Source: Luteimonas sp. FCS-9 (GTDB lineage Bacteria; Pseudomonadota; Gammaproteobacteria; Xanthomonadales; Xanthomonadaceae). From it: a DNA stretch of 64,000 bases. The stretch is taken from contig NZ_LASZ01000004.1 of NCBI RefSeq assembly GCF_001014645.1, forward strand, positions 1 through 64,000, given 5' to 3'. The notes beneath the pieces were generated by a model that was not told the DNA's origin, did not search any database, and saw nothing but the letters and a program-made list of their open reading frames with translations. Position numbers and translations under genes: made by a program. Shown here piece by piece: positions 21,041-29,642 of this stretch. Positions within the stretch are counted from its first letter, which is position 1; each line of letters opens with the position of its first letter.

Positions 21041-21721
21041 TCAGCCCATGCGCGCCGGCAACAGCGCCAGCACCTGCCCCACGACGGCCTCGATGCCCAG
21101 GCCGGTGGTGTCGATGCGGACGGCATCCTCGGCCGGCCGCAAGGGCGCCACCGCGCGGCTGGCGTCGCGGGCGTCACGCGCGAGGATCTCGCGCAGCAGA
21201 CCGTCCATTGTCACCGAAACCCCCTTGCCCTTCAACTGTTTATAGCGCCGATCGGCGCGCTCCTCGGCGCTCGCGGTCAGGAACACCTTCCAGCGGGCGT
21301 CGGGAAAGATCACCGTGCCCATGTCGCGCCCGTCGGCCACCAGGCCCGGCGGCTGCCTGAATACGCGCTGCCGGTCCTTGAGCGCGGCCCGCACCTCGGG
21401 GATCGCGGCGATCGCGGACGCCGCGGCGCCCGCGGTCTCGGTCCGCAGTTCGTCGGTCGCGTCGTGGCCGTTGACGATCACGCGCGGCTCGCCGCCGGCG
21501 TCGTCGCGGAACGTGATCGTGGTGTCGAACGCGCAGCGCACCAGCGCGCCGGCATCGCCCAGGTCCAGGTCGGCCCAGCCGGCCGACACGCCGACCGCCC
21601 GGTACAGGGCGCCCGAATCGAGATAATGCCAGCCCAGCCGCTGCGCCACCGCGCGGCTGATCGTGCCCTTGCCGGAGCCCGAAGGCCCGTCGATCGTCAA
21701 CACCGGCACCTCGGCCGTCAT
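21041..21721 (-). CDS. cmk: Cytidylate kinase
   Basis: A 226-residue (d)CMP kinase producing CDP/dCDP. It has a P-loop [12 protein letters not shown] near the N-terminus, [13 protein letters not shown] in the CMP-binding part and [17 protein letters not shown] in the lid region. Two ATGs two codons apart are possible. GGGAG lies 6 nt before ATG 21721 but directly abuts the upstream one, so 21721 is chosen. cmk-rpsA-ihfB order is conserved in gammaproteobacteria. Confidence 0.97.
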   Translation of the reverse strand: MTAEVPVLTIDGPSGSGKGTISRAVAQRLGWHYLDSGALYRAVGVSAGWADLDLGDAGALVRCAFDTTITFRDDAGGEPRVIVNGHDATDELRTETAGAAASAIAAIPEVRAALKDRQRVFRQPPGLVADGRDMGTVIFPDARWKVFLTASAEERADRRYKQLKGKGVSVTMDGLLREILARDARDASRAVAPLRPAEDAVRIDTTGLGIEAVVGQVLALLPARMG

Positions 21722-21761
21722 TCGCATCTCCCGGCGCTGCGGCCCCGGAGGACCCAAGCGC

Positions 21762-21791
21762 TTGAATCGTGTGGAAATCAACCGCTAGAAT
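21762..21791 (+). promoter_or_regulatory. ykgO: Promoter of ykgO
   Basis: TTGAAT at 21762-21767 and TAGAAT at 21786-21791, with an 18-bp spacer, sit 39 bp before the ykgO ATG and overlap the region divergent to cmk. No clear Zur-type palindrome is seen. Confidence 0.6.
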
Positions 21792-21830
21792 AGCCGGCTT
21801 GCCGTCCGTATCCCATCCCAGAGGTTTGTC

Positions 21831-21956
21831 ATGAAGGTCCTGTCGTCCCTGAAGTCGGCGAAGACCCGCCACCGCGATTGCAAGGTTGTGCGTCGCCGCG
21901 GCAAGGTCTTCGTGATCTGCAAGTCCAATCCCCGCTTCAAGGCGCGCCAGCGCTGA
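21831..21956 (+). CDS. ykgO: 50S ribosomal protein L36, type B (zinc-ligand-free)
   Basis: A 41-codon gene whose product starts [18 protein letters not shown] and ends [10 protein letters not shown]. It is the YkgO/RpmJ2 form. The canonical zinc L36 has four ligands (three Cys and one His); here only two cysteines remain (in HRDCKVV and FVICKSN), so no zinc site can form. In E. coli this paralogue replaces the zinc form under Zur control. In xanthomonads it appears to be the constitutive L36, which its ordinary promoter here would fit. GAGG at about 21821 is the likely ribosome site. Confidence 0.93.
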
Positions 21957-22037
21957 GAGCGAGGCGGGAGCACGCGCGCCCGGCGCCCGTGCATCCCGAA
22001 TCCTGCGCCTGCCCTCCCAGGGACGGCGCGGTACGCG

Positions 22038-22059
22038 AGGGCCGCAGCGATGCGGCCCT
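22038..22059 (+). terminator. Probable terminator after ykgO
   Basis: An 8-bp stem AGGGCCGC / GCGGCCCT with a 6-nt loop, followed by TCGTCGT instead of a clean T run. It is the only good hairpin between ykgO and the next gene, so a weak or Rho-assisted stop is inferred. Confidence 0.4.
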
Positions 22060-22173
22060 TCGTCGTATCGGCGCCGTGCGCATGCAGTGCCGTCGCAGCT
22101 ATTCTGCTACATAGCCGCGACGCCGCCGACACGCATCGGCCGCTCGCCCCGTCCGCAGACCAGGAGCTACGTC

Positions 22174-22503
22174 ATGTCGCGATCCCCCGTCACGGTCCTC
22201 GTCGGCGCCGCCCTCGGCGCGGCGCTGCTGCTCGGCGCGCCCAGCGCGTCCGCCGACACCCTGCTGGTCGATCGCACCCGGCAGCCGGCCGGGCTGTCGG
22301 TACCCGCGCGCGGCATGACCATGGCCCAGGTCGAGGCCGGCTTCGGCGTGCCGTCCGAGCGGCTCGAGCCGCGCGGCGGCCAGAAGCGGCAATGGCCGAC
22401 GATCCATCGCTGGGTCTATCCCGCCTTCACCGTCTATTTCGAGCGCAACCGGGTCGTGGACACGGTCGCCAACCGCGCGACCGCGTCCGAGATCGGCCCC
22501 TAG
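22174..22503 (+). CDS. Small secreted protein with SmpA/BamE-like domain
   Basis: A 109-residue protein with a signal peptide of about 28 residues ending SASA before DTLLV. The mature part shows the pattern RGMTMAQVEAGFGVPSE, then WPTIHRWVYPAFTVYFE and NRVVDTV. This is the helix-plus-sheet core (GMT..V...G.P...W.Y..F...V) of SmpA/OmlA (BamE)-like domains. It lacks a lipobox, so it is probably soluble periplasmic rather than a BAM lipoprotein. AGGAG at 22162-22166 selects ATG 22174 over upstream in-frame codons. It precedes aguA by 19 bp and may be co-transcribed. Function unknown. Confidence 0.75.
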   Translation: MSRSPVTVLVGAALGAALLLGAPSASADTLLVDRTRQPAGLSVPARGMTMAQVEAGFGVPSERLEPRGGQKRQWPTIHRWVYPAFTVYFERNRVVDTVANRATASEIGP

Positions 22504-22522
22504 CCCGCCATCCGTTGAATCC

Positions 22523-23587
22523 ATGACGACAACCGCATTGCGCTTCCCCGCGGAGTGGGAACCCCAGTCCGCGATCCTGATCGCCTGGCCCACCGAGGAC
22601 ACCGACTGGGCCGACCGCCTGGGCGAGGTCGAGGACACCTACATCGCTTTGGTCGCGGCGATCACCCGGTTCCAGCCGGTGGTGGTCTGCGTGCCGGACG
22701 AGGACGTGCAGAGCTACGCCTACGTGCGCCTGGCCTCCAACCGCGTCGACATGGACCGGGTGCGCTTCGTCGAGGCCGCCTACGACGACACCTGGCTGCG
22801 CGACTCGGGCCCGATCACGCTGGTATCGCGCGACGCCGCCGGCACGGCGACGGCCGAGGGCGCGTTCCGCCTCAACGATTTCCGCTTCACCGGCTGGGGC
22901 GGCAAGTTCGACGCCAGCCGCGACGACCGGCTGGTCGGGCACCTGCATGAGGCCGGCGTGTTCGCCGGCGGCGCGCAGCGCCGGCAGCTCGACTTCGCGC
23001 TCGAAGGCGGCGCGATCGAGACCGACGGTGCCGGCACGCTGCTCACGACCTGGCGCTGCCTGCACGAGCGCCACCCCGACGCGACGCGCGAATCGCTGAC
23101 GGCGCGGCTGTCGGACTGGCTGGTGCAGGACCGCGTGCTGTGGCTCGACCACGGCTACCTCGAGGGCGACGACACCGACGCGCACATCGACACCCTCGCG
23201 CGCTTCGCGCCGGGCGATGCGATCGTCTACCAGGCGTGCGACGACGTCGACGATCCGCACCATGCCGAACTGCAGGCGATGGCCGACGAGATCGCCGCGC
23301 TGCGCACGCCCGGCGGCGCGTCGTACCGGCTGTTCCCGCTGCCGTGGCCGCAGCCGATCCTCGACGACGGCCGCCGGCTCGCCGCGAGCTACGCCAACTA
23401 CCTGGTCCTCAACGGCGCGGTGCTGATGCCCGCGTACGGCGACCCCGCCGACGACGCGGCCGCCGCGGTGCTGGCGCAGGCGCATCCCGGGCGCGAGATC
23501 GTGCAGGTCCCGTGCCGGCCGCTGATCTGGCAGAACGGCAGCCTGCACTGCATCACGATGCAACTGCCGGCCGGTCTGCTGGCCTGA
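22523..23587 (+). CDS. aguA: Agmatine deiminase
   Basis: AguA hydrolyses agmatine to N-carbamoylputrescine and ammonia, the first step of the ADC/AIH putrescine route. The 354-residue protein is a guanidino-group-modifying enzyme of the PPAD fold. It carries DDTWLRDSGP, the EGGAIETDG substrate loop, DDTDAHIDTL with the catalytic histidine, and the nucleophile C343 in NGSLHCITMQ. The gene starts at ATG 22523. aguB, which consumes its product, follows after 144 bp. Confidence 0.96.
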   Translation: MTTTALRFPAEWEPQSAILIAWPTEDTDWADRLGEVEDTYIALVAAITRFQPVVVCVPDEDVQSYAYVRLASNRVDMDRVRFVEAAYDDTWLRDSGPITLVSRDAAGTATAEGAFRLNDFRFTGWGGKFDASRDDRLVGHLHEAGVFAGGAQRRQLDFALEGGAIETDGAGTLLTTWRCLHERHPDATRESLTARLSDWLVQDRVLWLDHGYLEGDDTDAHIDTLARFAPGDAIVYQACDDVDDPHHAELQAMADEIAALRTPGGASYRLFPLPWPQPILDDGRRLAASYANYLVLNGAVLMPAYGDPADDAAAAVLAQAHPGREIVQVPCRPLIWQNGSLHCITMQLPAGLLA

Positions 23588-23731
23588 CGGCGGGCGCCCC
23601 GCCCGTCCGGCGCGCGCCGCGGGCGCAACCTGTACGCACGCCACGCGTGCGGCGCGTGGCGCTTGTCCGGGGCGCCGGCGCCACCATGTCGTCGCGTTAG
23701 CATGTCGTCTTCCCTCTGAGGGCCCGAATCC

Positions 23732-24634
23732 ATGTCCCGCAAGACCACGCTGCCCGTCGCGCTGATCCAGGAGCGCGCCATCATCGACCGCGGCGCCGAC
23801 AACGCCGATGCGAACCTCGCGATCATCGAGTCGCGCGTGGCCGAGGCGGCGCGCCAGGGCGCGCGGCTGGTGCTGCTGCAGGAACTGCACAACGGCGCGT
23901 ACTTCTGCCAGGAGGAGAACGTCGACGCGTTCGATCTCGCCGAGCCGATCCCCGGTCCGAGCACCGAGCGCCTGGCCGCGCTGGCGAAGCAGCACGGGGT
24001 GGTCGTGGTCAGCTCGCTGTTCGAGCGCCGCGCCGCGGGCCTGTACCACAACACCGGCGTGGTCTTCGATGCCGACGGCAGCCTCGCGGGCAAGTACCGC
24101 AAGATGCACATCCCCGACGATCCGGGCTTCTACGAGAAGTTCTACTTCACGCCCGGCGACATCGGCTTCAAGCCGATCGACACCTCGGTCGGCCGGCTCG
24201 GCCTGCTCGTGTGCTGGGACCAGTGGTACCCGGAGGCCGCGCGCCTGATGGCGCTGGCCGGCGCGGACCTGCTGCTGTACCCGACCGCGATCGGCTGGGA
24301 CCCGACCGACGACGACGCCGAGAAGACCCGCCAGCGCGACGCCTGGATCCTCAGCCACCGGGGCCACGCGGTCGCCAACGGGCTGCCGGTGCTCTCGTGC
24401 AACCGGGTCGGGCACGAGCCCTCGCCGCTGGGCGCGGCCGGCATCGACTTCTGGGGCAACAGCCACGTGCTCGGGCCGCAGGGCGAGTTCCTCGCGCAGG
24501 CGGGCGGCGACCCGACGCTGCTGACCTGCGAGGTCGACCTGGACCGCAGCGAGCACGTGCGCCGGATCTGGCCTTTCCTGCGCGACCGCAGGATCGACGC
24601 CTACGGCGATCTGCTCAAGCGCTACATCGACTGA
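23732..24634 (+). CDS. aguB: N-carbamoylputrescine amidase
   Basis: A nitrilase-superfamily amidase of 300 residues that hydrolyses N-carbamoylputrescine to putrescine, CO2 and ammonia. The Glu-Lys-Cys triad is visible: E51 in LLQELHNGAYFCQ, K124 in YRKMHIPDD and C161 in LLVCWDQWYPE. It completes a two-enzyme putrescine pathway with aguA, of the plant/Pseudomonas type. The next gene starts 6 bp after its stop, so transcription probably continues into the GNAT and TraB genes. Confidence 0.96.
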   Translation: MSRKTTLPVALIQERAIIDRGADNADANLAIIESRVAEAARQGARLVLLQELHNGAYFCQEENVDAFDLAEPIPGPSTERLAALAKQHGVVVVSSLFERRAAGLYHNTGVVFDADGSLAGKYRKMHIPDDPGFYEKFYFTPGDIGFKPIDTSVGRLGLLVCWDQWYPEAARLMALAGADLLLYPTAIGWDPTDDDAEKTRQRDAWILSHRGHAVANGLPVLSCNRVGHEPSPLGAAGIDFWGNSHVLGPQGEFLAQAGGDPTLLTCEVDLDRSEHVRRIWPFLRDRRIDAYGDLLKRYID

Positions 24635-24640
24635 CCGCCG

Positions 24641-25186
24641 GTGGCCGCCCCTGCCCCCGGCGTCCTGGCCCGCGACGCGCACGACGGCGACCTGGACGCG
24701 ATCGCCGCGCTGTACGCGCGCGAGGTCCGCGACGGCGTCGCCACCTACGAGTACGACGCGCCCGACACCGACGAGATGCGCCGGCGCTGGTCGGCGCTGC
24801 GCACGGCCGGCTACCCGTACCTGGTCGCCGAGCTCGACGGCCGCTTCGCCGGCTACGCCTACGCCGGCAGCTTCCGCTCGCGCATCGGCTACCGCTTCAC
24901 CGTCGAAAGCTCGGTGTACGTCGCCCATGCGCTGCACGGCCACGGCGTCGGCCGCGTGCTGATGGAGGCGCTGATCGCCGCCTGCGCGCAGCGTGGCTTC
25001 CGCCAGATGATGGCGGTGATCGGCCCGCCGCAGGGCGGCCCGTCCGTGCGCTTCCACGAGCGCCTCGGCTTCCAGACCGTCGGCGTGCTGCCCGGTTCGG
25101 GCCGCAAGCACGGCCGCTGGCTCGACACCATCCTGATGCAGCGCGCGCTCGGCGACGGCGCGACCACTCCTCCCGAAGACGAATGA
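24641..25186 (+). CDS. GNAT-family N-acetyltransferase (PAT/bar-like)
   Basis: A 181-residue acetyltransferase with GTG start at 24641. A GNAT core is seen: ARDAHDGDLDAIAALYAREV at the N-terminus, SVYVAHALHGHGVGRVLMEAL (acetyl-CoA pyrophosphate loop, motif A) and PSVRFHERLGFQTVGVLP (motif B). The pattern resembles phosphinothricin/methionine-sulfone acetyltransferases (Pat/YncA). The substrate is unknown. Methionine sulfoximine-like or amino acid substrates are typical of the subfamily, though its place after aguAB could suggest a polyamine-related amine. Sulfone/PPT activity is not shown by sequence. Confidence 0.85.
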   Translation: MAAPAPGVLARDAHDGDLDAIAALYAREVRDGVATYEYDAPDTDEMRRRWSALRTAGYPYLVAELDGRFAGYAYAGSFRSRIGYRFTVESSVYVAHALHGHGVGRVLMEALIAACAQRGFRQMMAVIGPPQGGPSVRFHERLGFQTVGVLPGSGRKHGRWLDTILMQRALGDGATTPPEDE

Positions 25187-25190
25187 CCCG

Positions 25191-26399
25191 ATGACCGATT
25201 CCGCCTCCACGTCCTGGCAGACGCAGCCGCACGCGATCGTCGAGCGCGACGGCGTGCGCTACACGCTGCTGGGCACTGCCCACGTCTCGAAGGTCAGCGT
25301 GGAGGCGGTCGAGGACGCGATCGGCAGCGGCGCGTTCGACGCGGTCGCGGTCGAGCTCGATCCGCAGCGTCTGCAGGCGATCACCGACCCCGACGCGCTG
25401 GGCAAGCCCAACCTCGTCGACGTGATCCGCAAGGGTCGCGTCGCGCTGTTCGCGGCCAACCTCGCGCTGTCGGCCTACCAGCGCCGGCTCGCCGAGCAGC
25501 TCGGCATCGAACCGGGCGCCGAGCTCAAGCGCGCGGTCGCGCTCGCCGACGCGCACGGGCTGCCGGTCGCGCTGATCGACCGCGACGTCGGCCTGACGTT
25601 CCGCCGCACCTCCGCCCGGCTCGGACTGATGGGCAAGCTCCGGCTCGGCGGCAGCCTGATGTCGGGCCTGCTGACCAGCGAGGAGATGGGCGAGGACGAG
25701 ATCGAGAAGCTCAAGCAGGGCGACATGCTCGAATCGAGCTTCGGCGATTTCGCCCGCAGCGATCCGAAGCTCTACGAGACGATCATCGCCGAGCGCGACC
25801 GCTACATGGCCGCGCGCCTGCGCGGCGACGTCGGCGATGCGCGCGAGGTACTGGCGATCGTCGGCGCCGGGCATCTGGCGGGCATCGCGCGCCACCTGGG
25901 CGAGGACACCCAGGCGCCGGCGGCGATCCGCGCCGAACTCGAGCAGGCGCCCGGCAAGCGTCGCTTCCCGTGGTTCACCACGCTGCTGATGGCGCTGATC
26001 CTGGCGATGATCGGCTGGGGCTACTGGCACGGCGGCGTCGACGTCGGTCGCCAGCTGCTCCAGGAATGGGTGCTGATCACCGCCGCGTTCGCCGCGCTCG
26101 GCGCGCTCGCCGCCGCCGCGCACCCGCTGGGAATCCTGGCCGCGGCGATCGCCGCCCCGCTCAAGCCGTTCCGCCCGCCCGGCGTTTCGCCCGGCCTGTT
26201 CAGTGCGCTGATCGAAGCGCACATGCGCAAGCCGGCCTACGGCGACTTCCTCGCGCTGCGCGACGACGCGGGCACGTTCCGCGGGTGGTACCGCAACCGA
26301 GTCTCGCGGACGATCCTCAATTTCATGCTGACCAATGTCGGCTCGAGCATCGGGGTGTGGGTCGCCGGGCTGCGGATCGCGCGGACGTTGTTCGCCTGA
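25191..26399 (+). CDS. TraB/PrgY-family membrane protein
   Basis: A 402-residue TraB-domain protein. The N-terminal domain (about 15-240) shows the family GxxHVS motif in LLGTAHVSKVS, DAVAVELDPQRL, and a late GAGH motif in AIVGAGHLAGI, the two parts of the proposed metalloprotease-like active site. The C-terminal third has hydrophobic segments around 265-285, 298-330 and 380-400. PrgY of Enterococcus limits pheromone activity, but the general bacterial role is unknown. ATG 25191 lies 4 bp after the GNAT stop. Confidence 0.88.
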   Translation: MTDSASTSWQTQPHAIVERDGVRYTLLGTAHVSKVSVEAVEDAIGSGAFDAVAVELDPQRLQAITDPDALGKPNLVDVIRKGRVALFAANLALSAYQRRLAEQLGIEPGAELKRAVALADAHGLPVALIDRDVGLTFRRTSARLGLMGKLRLGGSLMSGLLTSEEMGEDEIEKLKQGDMLESSFGDFARSDPKLYETIIAERDRYMAARLRGDVGDAREVLAIVGAGHLAGIARHLGEDTQAPAAIRAELEQAPGKRRFPWFTTLLMALILAMIGWGYWHGGVDVGRQLLQEWVLITAAFAALGALAAAAHPLGILAAAIAAPLKPFRPPGVSPGLFSALIEAHMRKPAYGDFLALRDDAGTFRGWYRNRVSRTILNFMLTNVGSSIGVWVAGLRIARTLFA

Positions 26400-26451
26400 C
26401 CGGGCGACAGCCCTCGGAACCTACGTGCCGGAACCGCGGATGCAGCGCCCT

Positions 26452-26518
26452 GTAGGAGCGCGCTTGCGCGCGATGGGCATTGCCGCGCCGGCCCCATCGC
26501 GCGCAAGCGCGCTCCTAC
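26452..26518. repeat. REP pair, perfect 26-bp inverted repeat (copy 2)
   Basis: Arms 26452-26477 (starting GTAGGAGCGCGCTTGCGCGC) and 26493-26518 (ending GCGCGCTCCTAC) are perfect complements around a 15-nt loop. It lies between convergent TraB and RND genes, where a bidirectional terminator or mRNA 3' stabiliser is plausible. It shares its head GTAG and core with copies at 873-940 and 35432-35516. Confidence 0.85.
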
Positions 26519-26552
26519 GGGCTCCGCCCCATGAGGATGGTCGACGTCGTCT

Positions 26553-29500
26553 TCAGCCGGCCGTCGCGGCCTCCGGTGCCGGCACGCCCTGCGCGCGCCG
26601 GAGCATGCGCGCCGAGCCGTGGCGCAGGTCGTCGAGGATCGCGTAGATCGTCGGCAGGAACAGGAGGCTGACCACCGTCGAGAACGCCAGACCGCCGGCG
26701 ACCGCGCGCGCCATCGGCGAATAGGCCAGGCCACCGAGCACGACGGTGTCGCTGAGCGAGATCGGGATCATCGCCAGGATCGCCGTGCCCATCGTCATCA
26801 TGATCGGGCGCAGCCGTTCGCGGCTGCCCTCCACCAGCGCCTCCAGGCGCGGCATGCCCCGGCGGCGCAGGTTGTTGATGTGCTCGACCATGATGATGCC
26901 GTTGTTCACCACCACGCCCATCAGCACCAGGATGCCGATGAAGGCCATCACCGTGAACACCGTACCGGTGAGCCAGAACAGCCAGAACACGCCGAACACC
27001 GAGAACAGCACACAGCTCATGATCGCCGCCGGGAACAGCAGCGACTCGAACACCGCGGCCATCACCACGTAGATCATGATCACCGCGATCAGCAGGTTGA
27101 ACAGCATCTGCCGGCTCGCCTCGGCGTCGTCCTCGAAACCGCTGCCGGAGAACGTGTAGCCGTAGCCGGGCGGGAACGCGACGGTGTCGAGCGTGCGCTC
27201 GAGCGCCTTGCGCGCGTCGGGCATCGTGGTGTCGCCCGCGAGGTTGGCCTGCAGCGTCAGCGACGTCTGCCGGTTGGCGCGGGCGATGCGGCTCGCGGCC
27301 GGTTCCACGCGCATGTCGACCAGGCTGGTCAGCGGCACGCTGCGGCCGTCGGGCGCGCGCACCATGAAGCTCGCGATGTCGGCCTGGCTGTACTGCTCGG
27401 CGCCGGCGAAGCGCACCCAGACCGGCACCTCGTCCTCGCCGCGCCGGAACTCGCGCAGCTGGCTGCCGCGCAGCGCCAGGCCGACGAAGCTCGACACCTG
27501 CTCGGCGGAAAAGCCGAACGCCGCCGCGCGGTCGCGGTCGACGCGGATGGCGAGCTCATGGTTGAGGTCGCCGGCCTCCACGCGCACGTCGCGCAGCGCC
27601 GGATTGGCGGCGAGCATCGGGATCACGCCGTCGGCGAGTTCGCGCAGCACCTGGGTCGAGTCGCCGACCAGCTGGACCTGCACGCCCTGCCCCGTCCCGC
27701 CCCCACCGCCGCCGCCCGGTCCGCCACCGCCGCCCACCCCGACGTCGGCGCGCGCGGACTTGGGCAGTGCCTGGCTGATCGCCTCGGTCAGCGCCTTGGT
27801 GTCGCCGACCGAGTCTTCGAAGGTGATCATCGTCCCCGAGTCGCCGCCCTCGCCGAACCACGAATAGATCTGGCGGATGCGGTACTGCTCGCGGCGTTCG
27901 TCGAGGAACGTCTCGTACCGGCGCACCTCGTCGGAGCGCTGCTGCAGGTTGTAGCTGCCCTTCCACTGGTAGTAGAGCTGGATCTCCTTGCCGCCGCTGC
28001 CGTCGCCGAACATGTCGAACCTGGTCTGCGTCATCGGCACAAGACTGACCGCGATCACCAGCACGATGCCGGCTACGCTCCAGCCGCGATGCTCGAGCGA
28101 CCAGCGCAGCAGCCGCGCATAGCCGCGCTGCAGGCGCGGGATCAGGCCATCGGGACGGGCGACGGCCGGCGGCGTCTTCATCCGCGCCGACATCATCGGG
28201 ATCAGGCTCACCGCGACCAGCCACGAGGCCAGCAGCGACACCGAGATGGTGACCGCCAGCTGGGTCATGAAGATGCTGATGTTGTTGGTCTCGCCCAGCA
28301 GGTTGGGCACGAACACGATGCAGTGGCACAGCGTGCCGGCCGACAGCGCGATCGCGACGTGGCGCGTGCCCAGCACCGAGGCCAACCACGGCTGGTCGGG
28401 CATGCGCTCGCGTTCCTGGTAGATGCTCTCGACCACGACCACCGCGTTGTCGACCAGCATGCCGACCGCCAGCAGCAGGCCCATCAGCGACAGCACGTTG
28501 AGCGTGACGTCGAAGAAGTGCATGAAGCCCAGCGTGATGACGAAGCAGATCGGAATCGCCAGCGTCACCATCAGCGTCGAGGGCCAGTGGCGCAGGAAGA
28601 AGTACAGCACGACGATCGACAGCACCAGGCCGATCGCGCCGGCCTCGACCAGCTCCAGCAGCGAGGAGGTGACCTCCTCGCCCATGTTCTGGGTGATCTT
28701 GACGTCGATGCCTTCCAGCCCCGGCTCGCTGCGCGCCGCCTCGACCTCGGCCAGCACGGTGCGCGAGACGTCGACGAGATTGGCGTCGCGCTCCTTGTAG
28801 ATCTCCAGGCCCACCGCCGCGCGCCCGTCCAGGCGGCGGCCGTAGTCCATGCGCTGCGCCCTGAAGCGCACGTCGGCGATGTCCGACAGGCGCAGGCCCT
28901 TCTGGTCGATCACCAGGTCGCGCAGCTGCTGCAGGTCGTCGATCTCGCCGACCGGCTGCACCCGCAGCCGCTGGCCGGCTTCGAGGATCTGCCCGGCCGA
29001 GACCGAGAAGTTCATCGCGCGCAGGCGGGTCGCCAGCGCGTTGAGCTCAATACCGTGCGCGGTCAGCCGGTCGGGATCGACCGCGATCTCGACCTCGTTC
29101 GGCGGCGCGCCGCTGATCTCCACGCGCGCGACCCCGGGCACGCGCTCGAGCCGGCGCTTGAGCTGGCGGTCGATCAGCTCGTAGCTGCCCGACAGGTCGA
29201 CGTTCGCCGCCAGGCGCATCCGCAGCACCGGTTCGTCGCTGCTCGACCACTTGTGCACGAAATAGCGGCGGAAGTCGTCGGGCAGGTCGCCGCGGATCGC
29301 GTCGATACGTTCGCGGGCATCCGAGGCGCTGATCGCGATGTCGCGGTCCCAGTCGTTGAACTCCAGGAACACGAACGCGCCATCGGCGTTCGCCTGCCCG
29401 CGCATGCGCTTGATGCCGCTCATCGTCGCCAGCGTCTCCTCGGCAGGCCGCAGCAGGTTCTGCTCGGCCTCGGCCGGCGTGGAGCCGGCATAGGGCAGCT

Positions 29501-29642
29501 CCACGAACAGGAACGGCGCGGAGATGTCCGGCAAGGCCTCCAGCGGCAGCCGCACCGCGGCGATCAGGCCGATCACGACCATCGACACGAAGCACATGAT
29601 GGTCGTGACCGGGCGGCGCAGGCTCAGCTCGGCGATGCTCAT
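26553..29642 (-). CDS. RND efflux pump permease, subunit 2 (HAE1-like)
   Basis: A 1029-residue inner-membrane RND transporter with the AcrB-like plan: helix 1 near the N-terminus, two large periplasmic loops and twelve helices. The proton-relay positions differ from AcrB. Helix 4 reads GMLVDNAVVVVES (Asp-Asn instead of Asp-Asp) and helix 10 reads MGVVVNNGIIMVEH (Asn instead of Lys). The second periplasmic loop contains an unusual glycine run GVGGGGGPGGGGGGG. Its ATG overlaps the stop of the other RND gene (ATGA). With one adaptor for two pumps, a heteromeric pump of MdtBC type is inferred. No TolC-like gene is nearby. Confidence 0.9.
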   Translation of the reverse strand: MSIAELSLRRPVTTIMCFVSMVVIGLIAAVRLPLEALPDISAPFLFVELPYAGSTPAEAEQNLLRPAEETLATMSGIKRMRGQANADGAFVFLEFNDWDRDIAISASDARERIDAIRGDLPDDFRRYFVHKWSSSDEPVLRMRLAANVDLSGSYELIDRQLKRRLERVPGVARVEISGAPPNEVEIAVDPDRLTAHGIELNALATRLRAMNFSVSAGQILEAGQRLRVQPVGEIDDLQQLRDLVIDQKGLRLSDIADVRFRAQRMDYGRRLDGRAAVGLEIYKERDANLVDVSRTVLAEVEAARSEPGLEGIDVKITQNMGEEVTSSLLELVEAGAIGLVLSIVVLYFFLRHWPSTLMVTLAIPICFVITLGFMHFFDVTLNVLSLMGLLLAVGMLVDNAVVVVESIYQERERMPDQPWLASVLGTRHVAIALSAGTLCHCIVFVPNLLGETNNISIFMTQLAVTISVSLLASWLVAVSLIPMMSARMKTPPAVARPDGLIPRLQRGYARLLRWSLEHRGWSVAGIVLVIAVSLVPMTQTRFDMFGDGSGGKEIQLYYQWKGSYNLQQRSDEVRRYETFLDERREQYRIRQIYSWFGEGGDSGTMITFEDSVGDTKALTEAISQALPKSARADVGVGGGGGPGGGGGGGTGQGVQVQLVGDSTQVLRELADGVIPMLAANPALRDVRVEAGDLNHELAIRVDRDRAAAFGFSAEQVSSFVGLALRGSQLREFRRGEDEVPVWVRFAGAEQYSQADIASFMVRAPDGRSVPLTSLVDMRVEPAASRIARANRQTSLTLQANLAGDTTMPDARKALERTLDTVAFPPGYGYTFSGSGFEDDAEASRQMLFNLLIAVIMIYVVMAAVFESLLFPAAIMSCVLFSVFGVFWLFWLTGTVFTVMAFIGILVLMGVVVNNGIIMVEHINNLRRRGMPRLEALVEGSRERLRPIMMTMGTAILAMIPISLSDTVVLGGLAYSPMARAVAGGLAFSTVVSLLFLPTIYAILDDLRHGSARMLRRAQGVPAPEAATAG

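Noticed and set aside
22427..25210. 927-codon minus-strand frame opposite aguA/aguB/GNAT
   Set aside because: Antisense to three genes with intact catalytic residues; composition typical of shadows.
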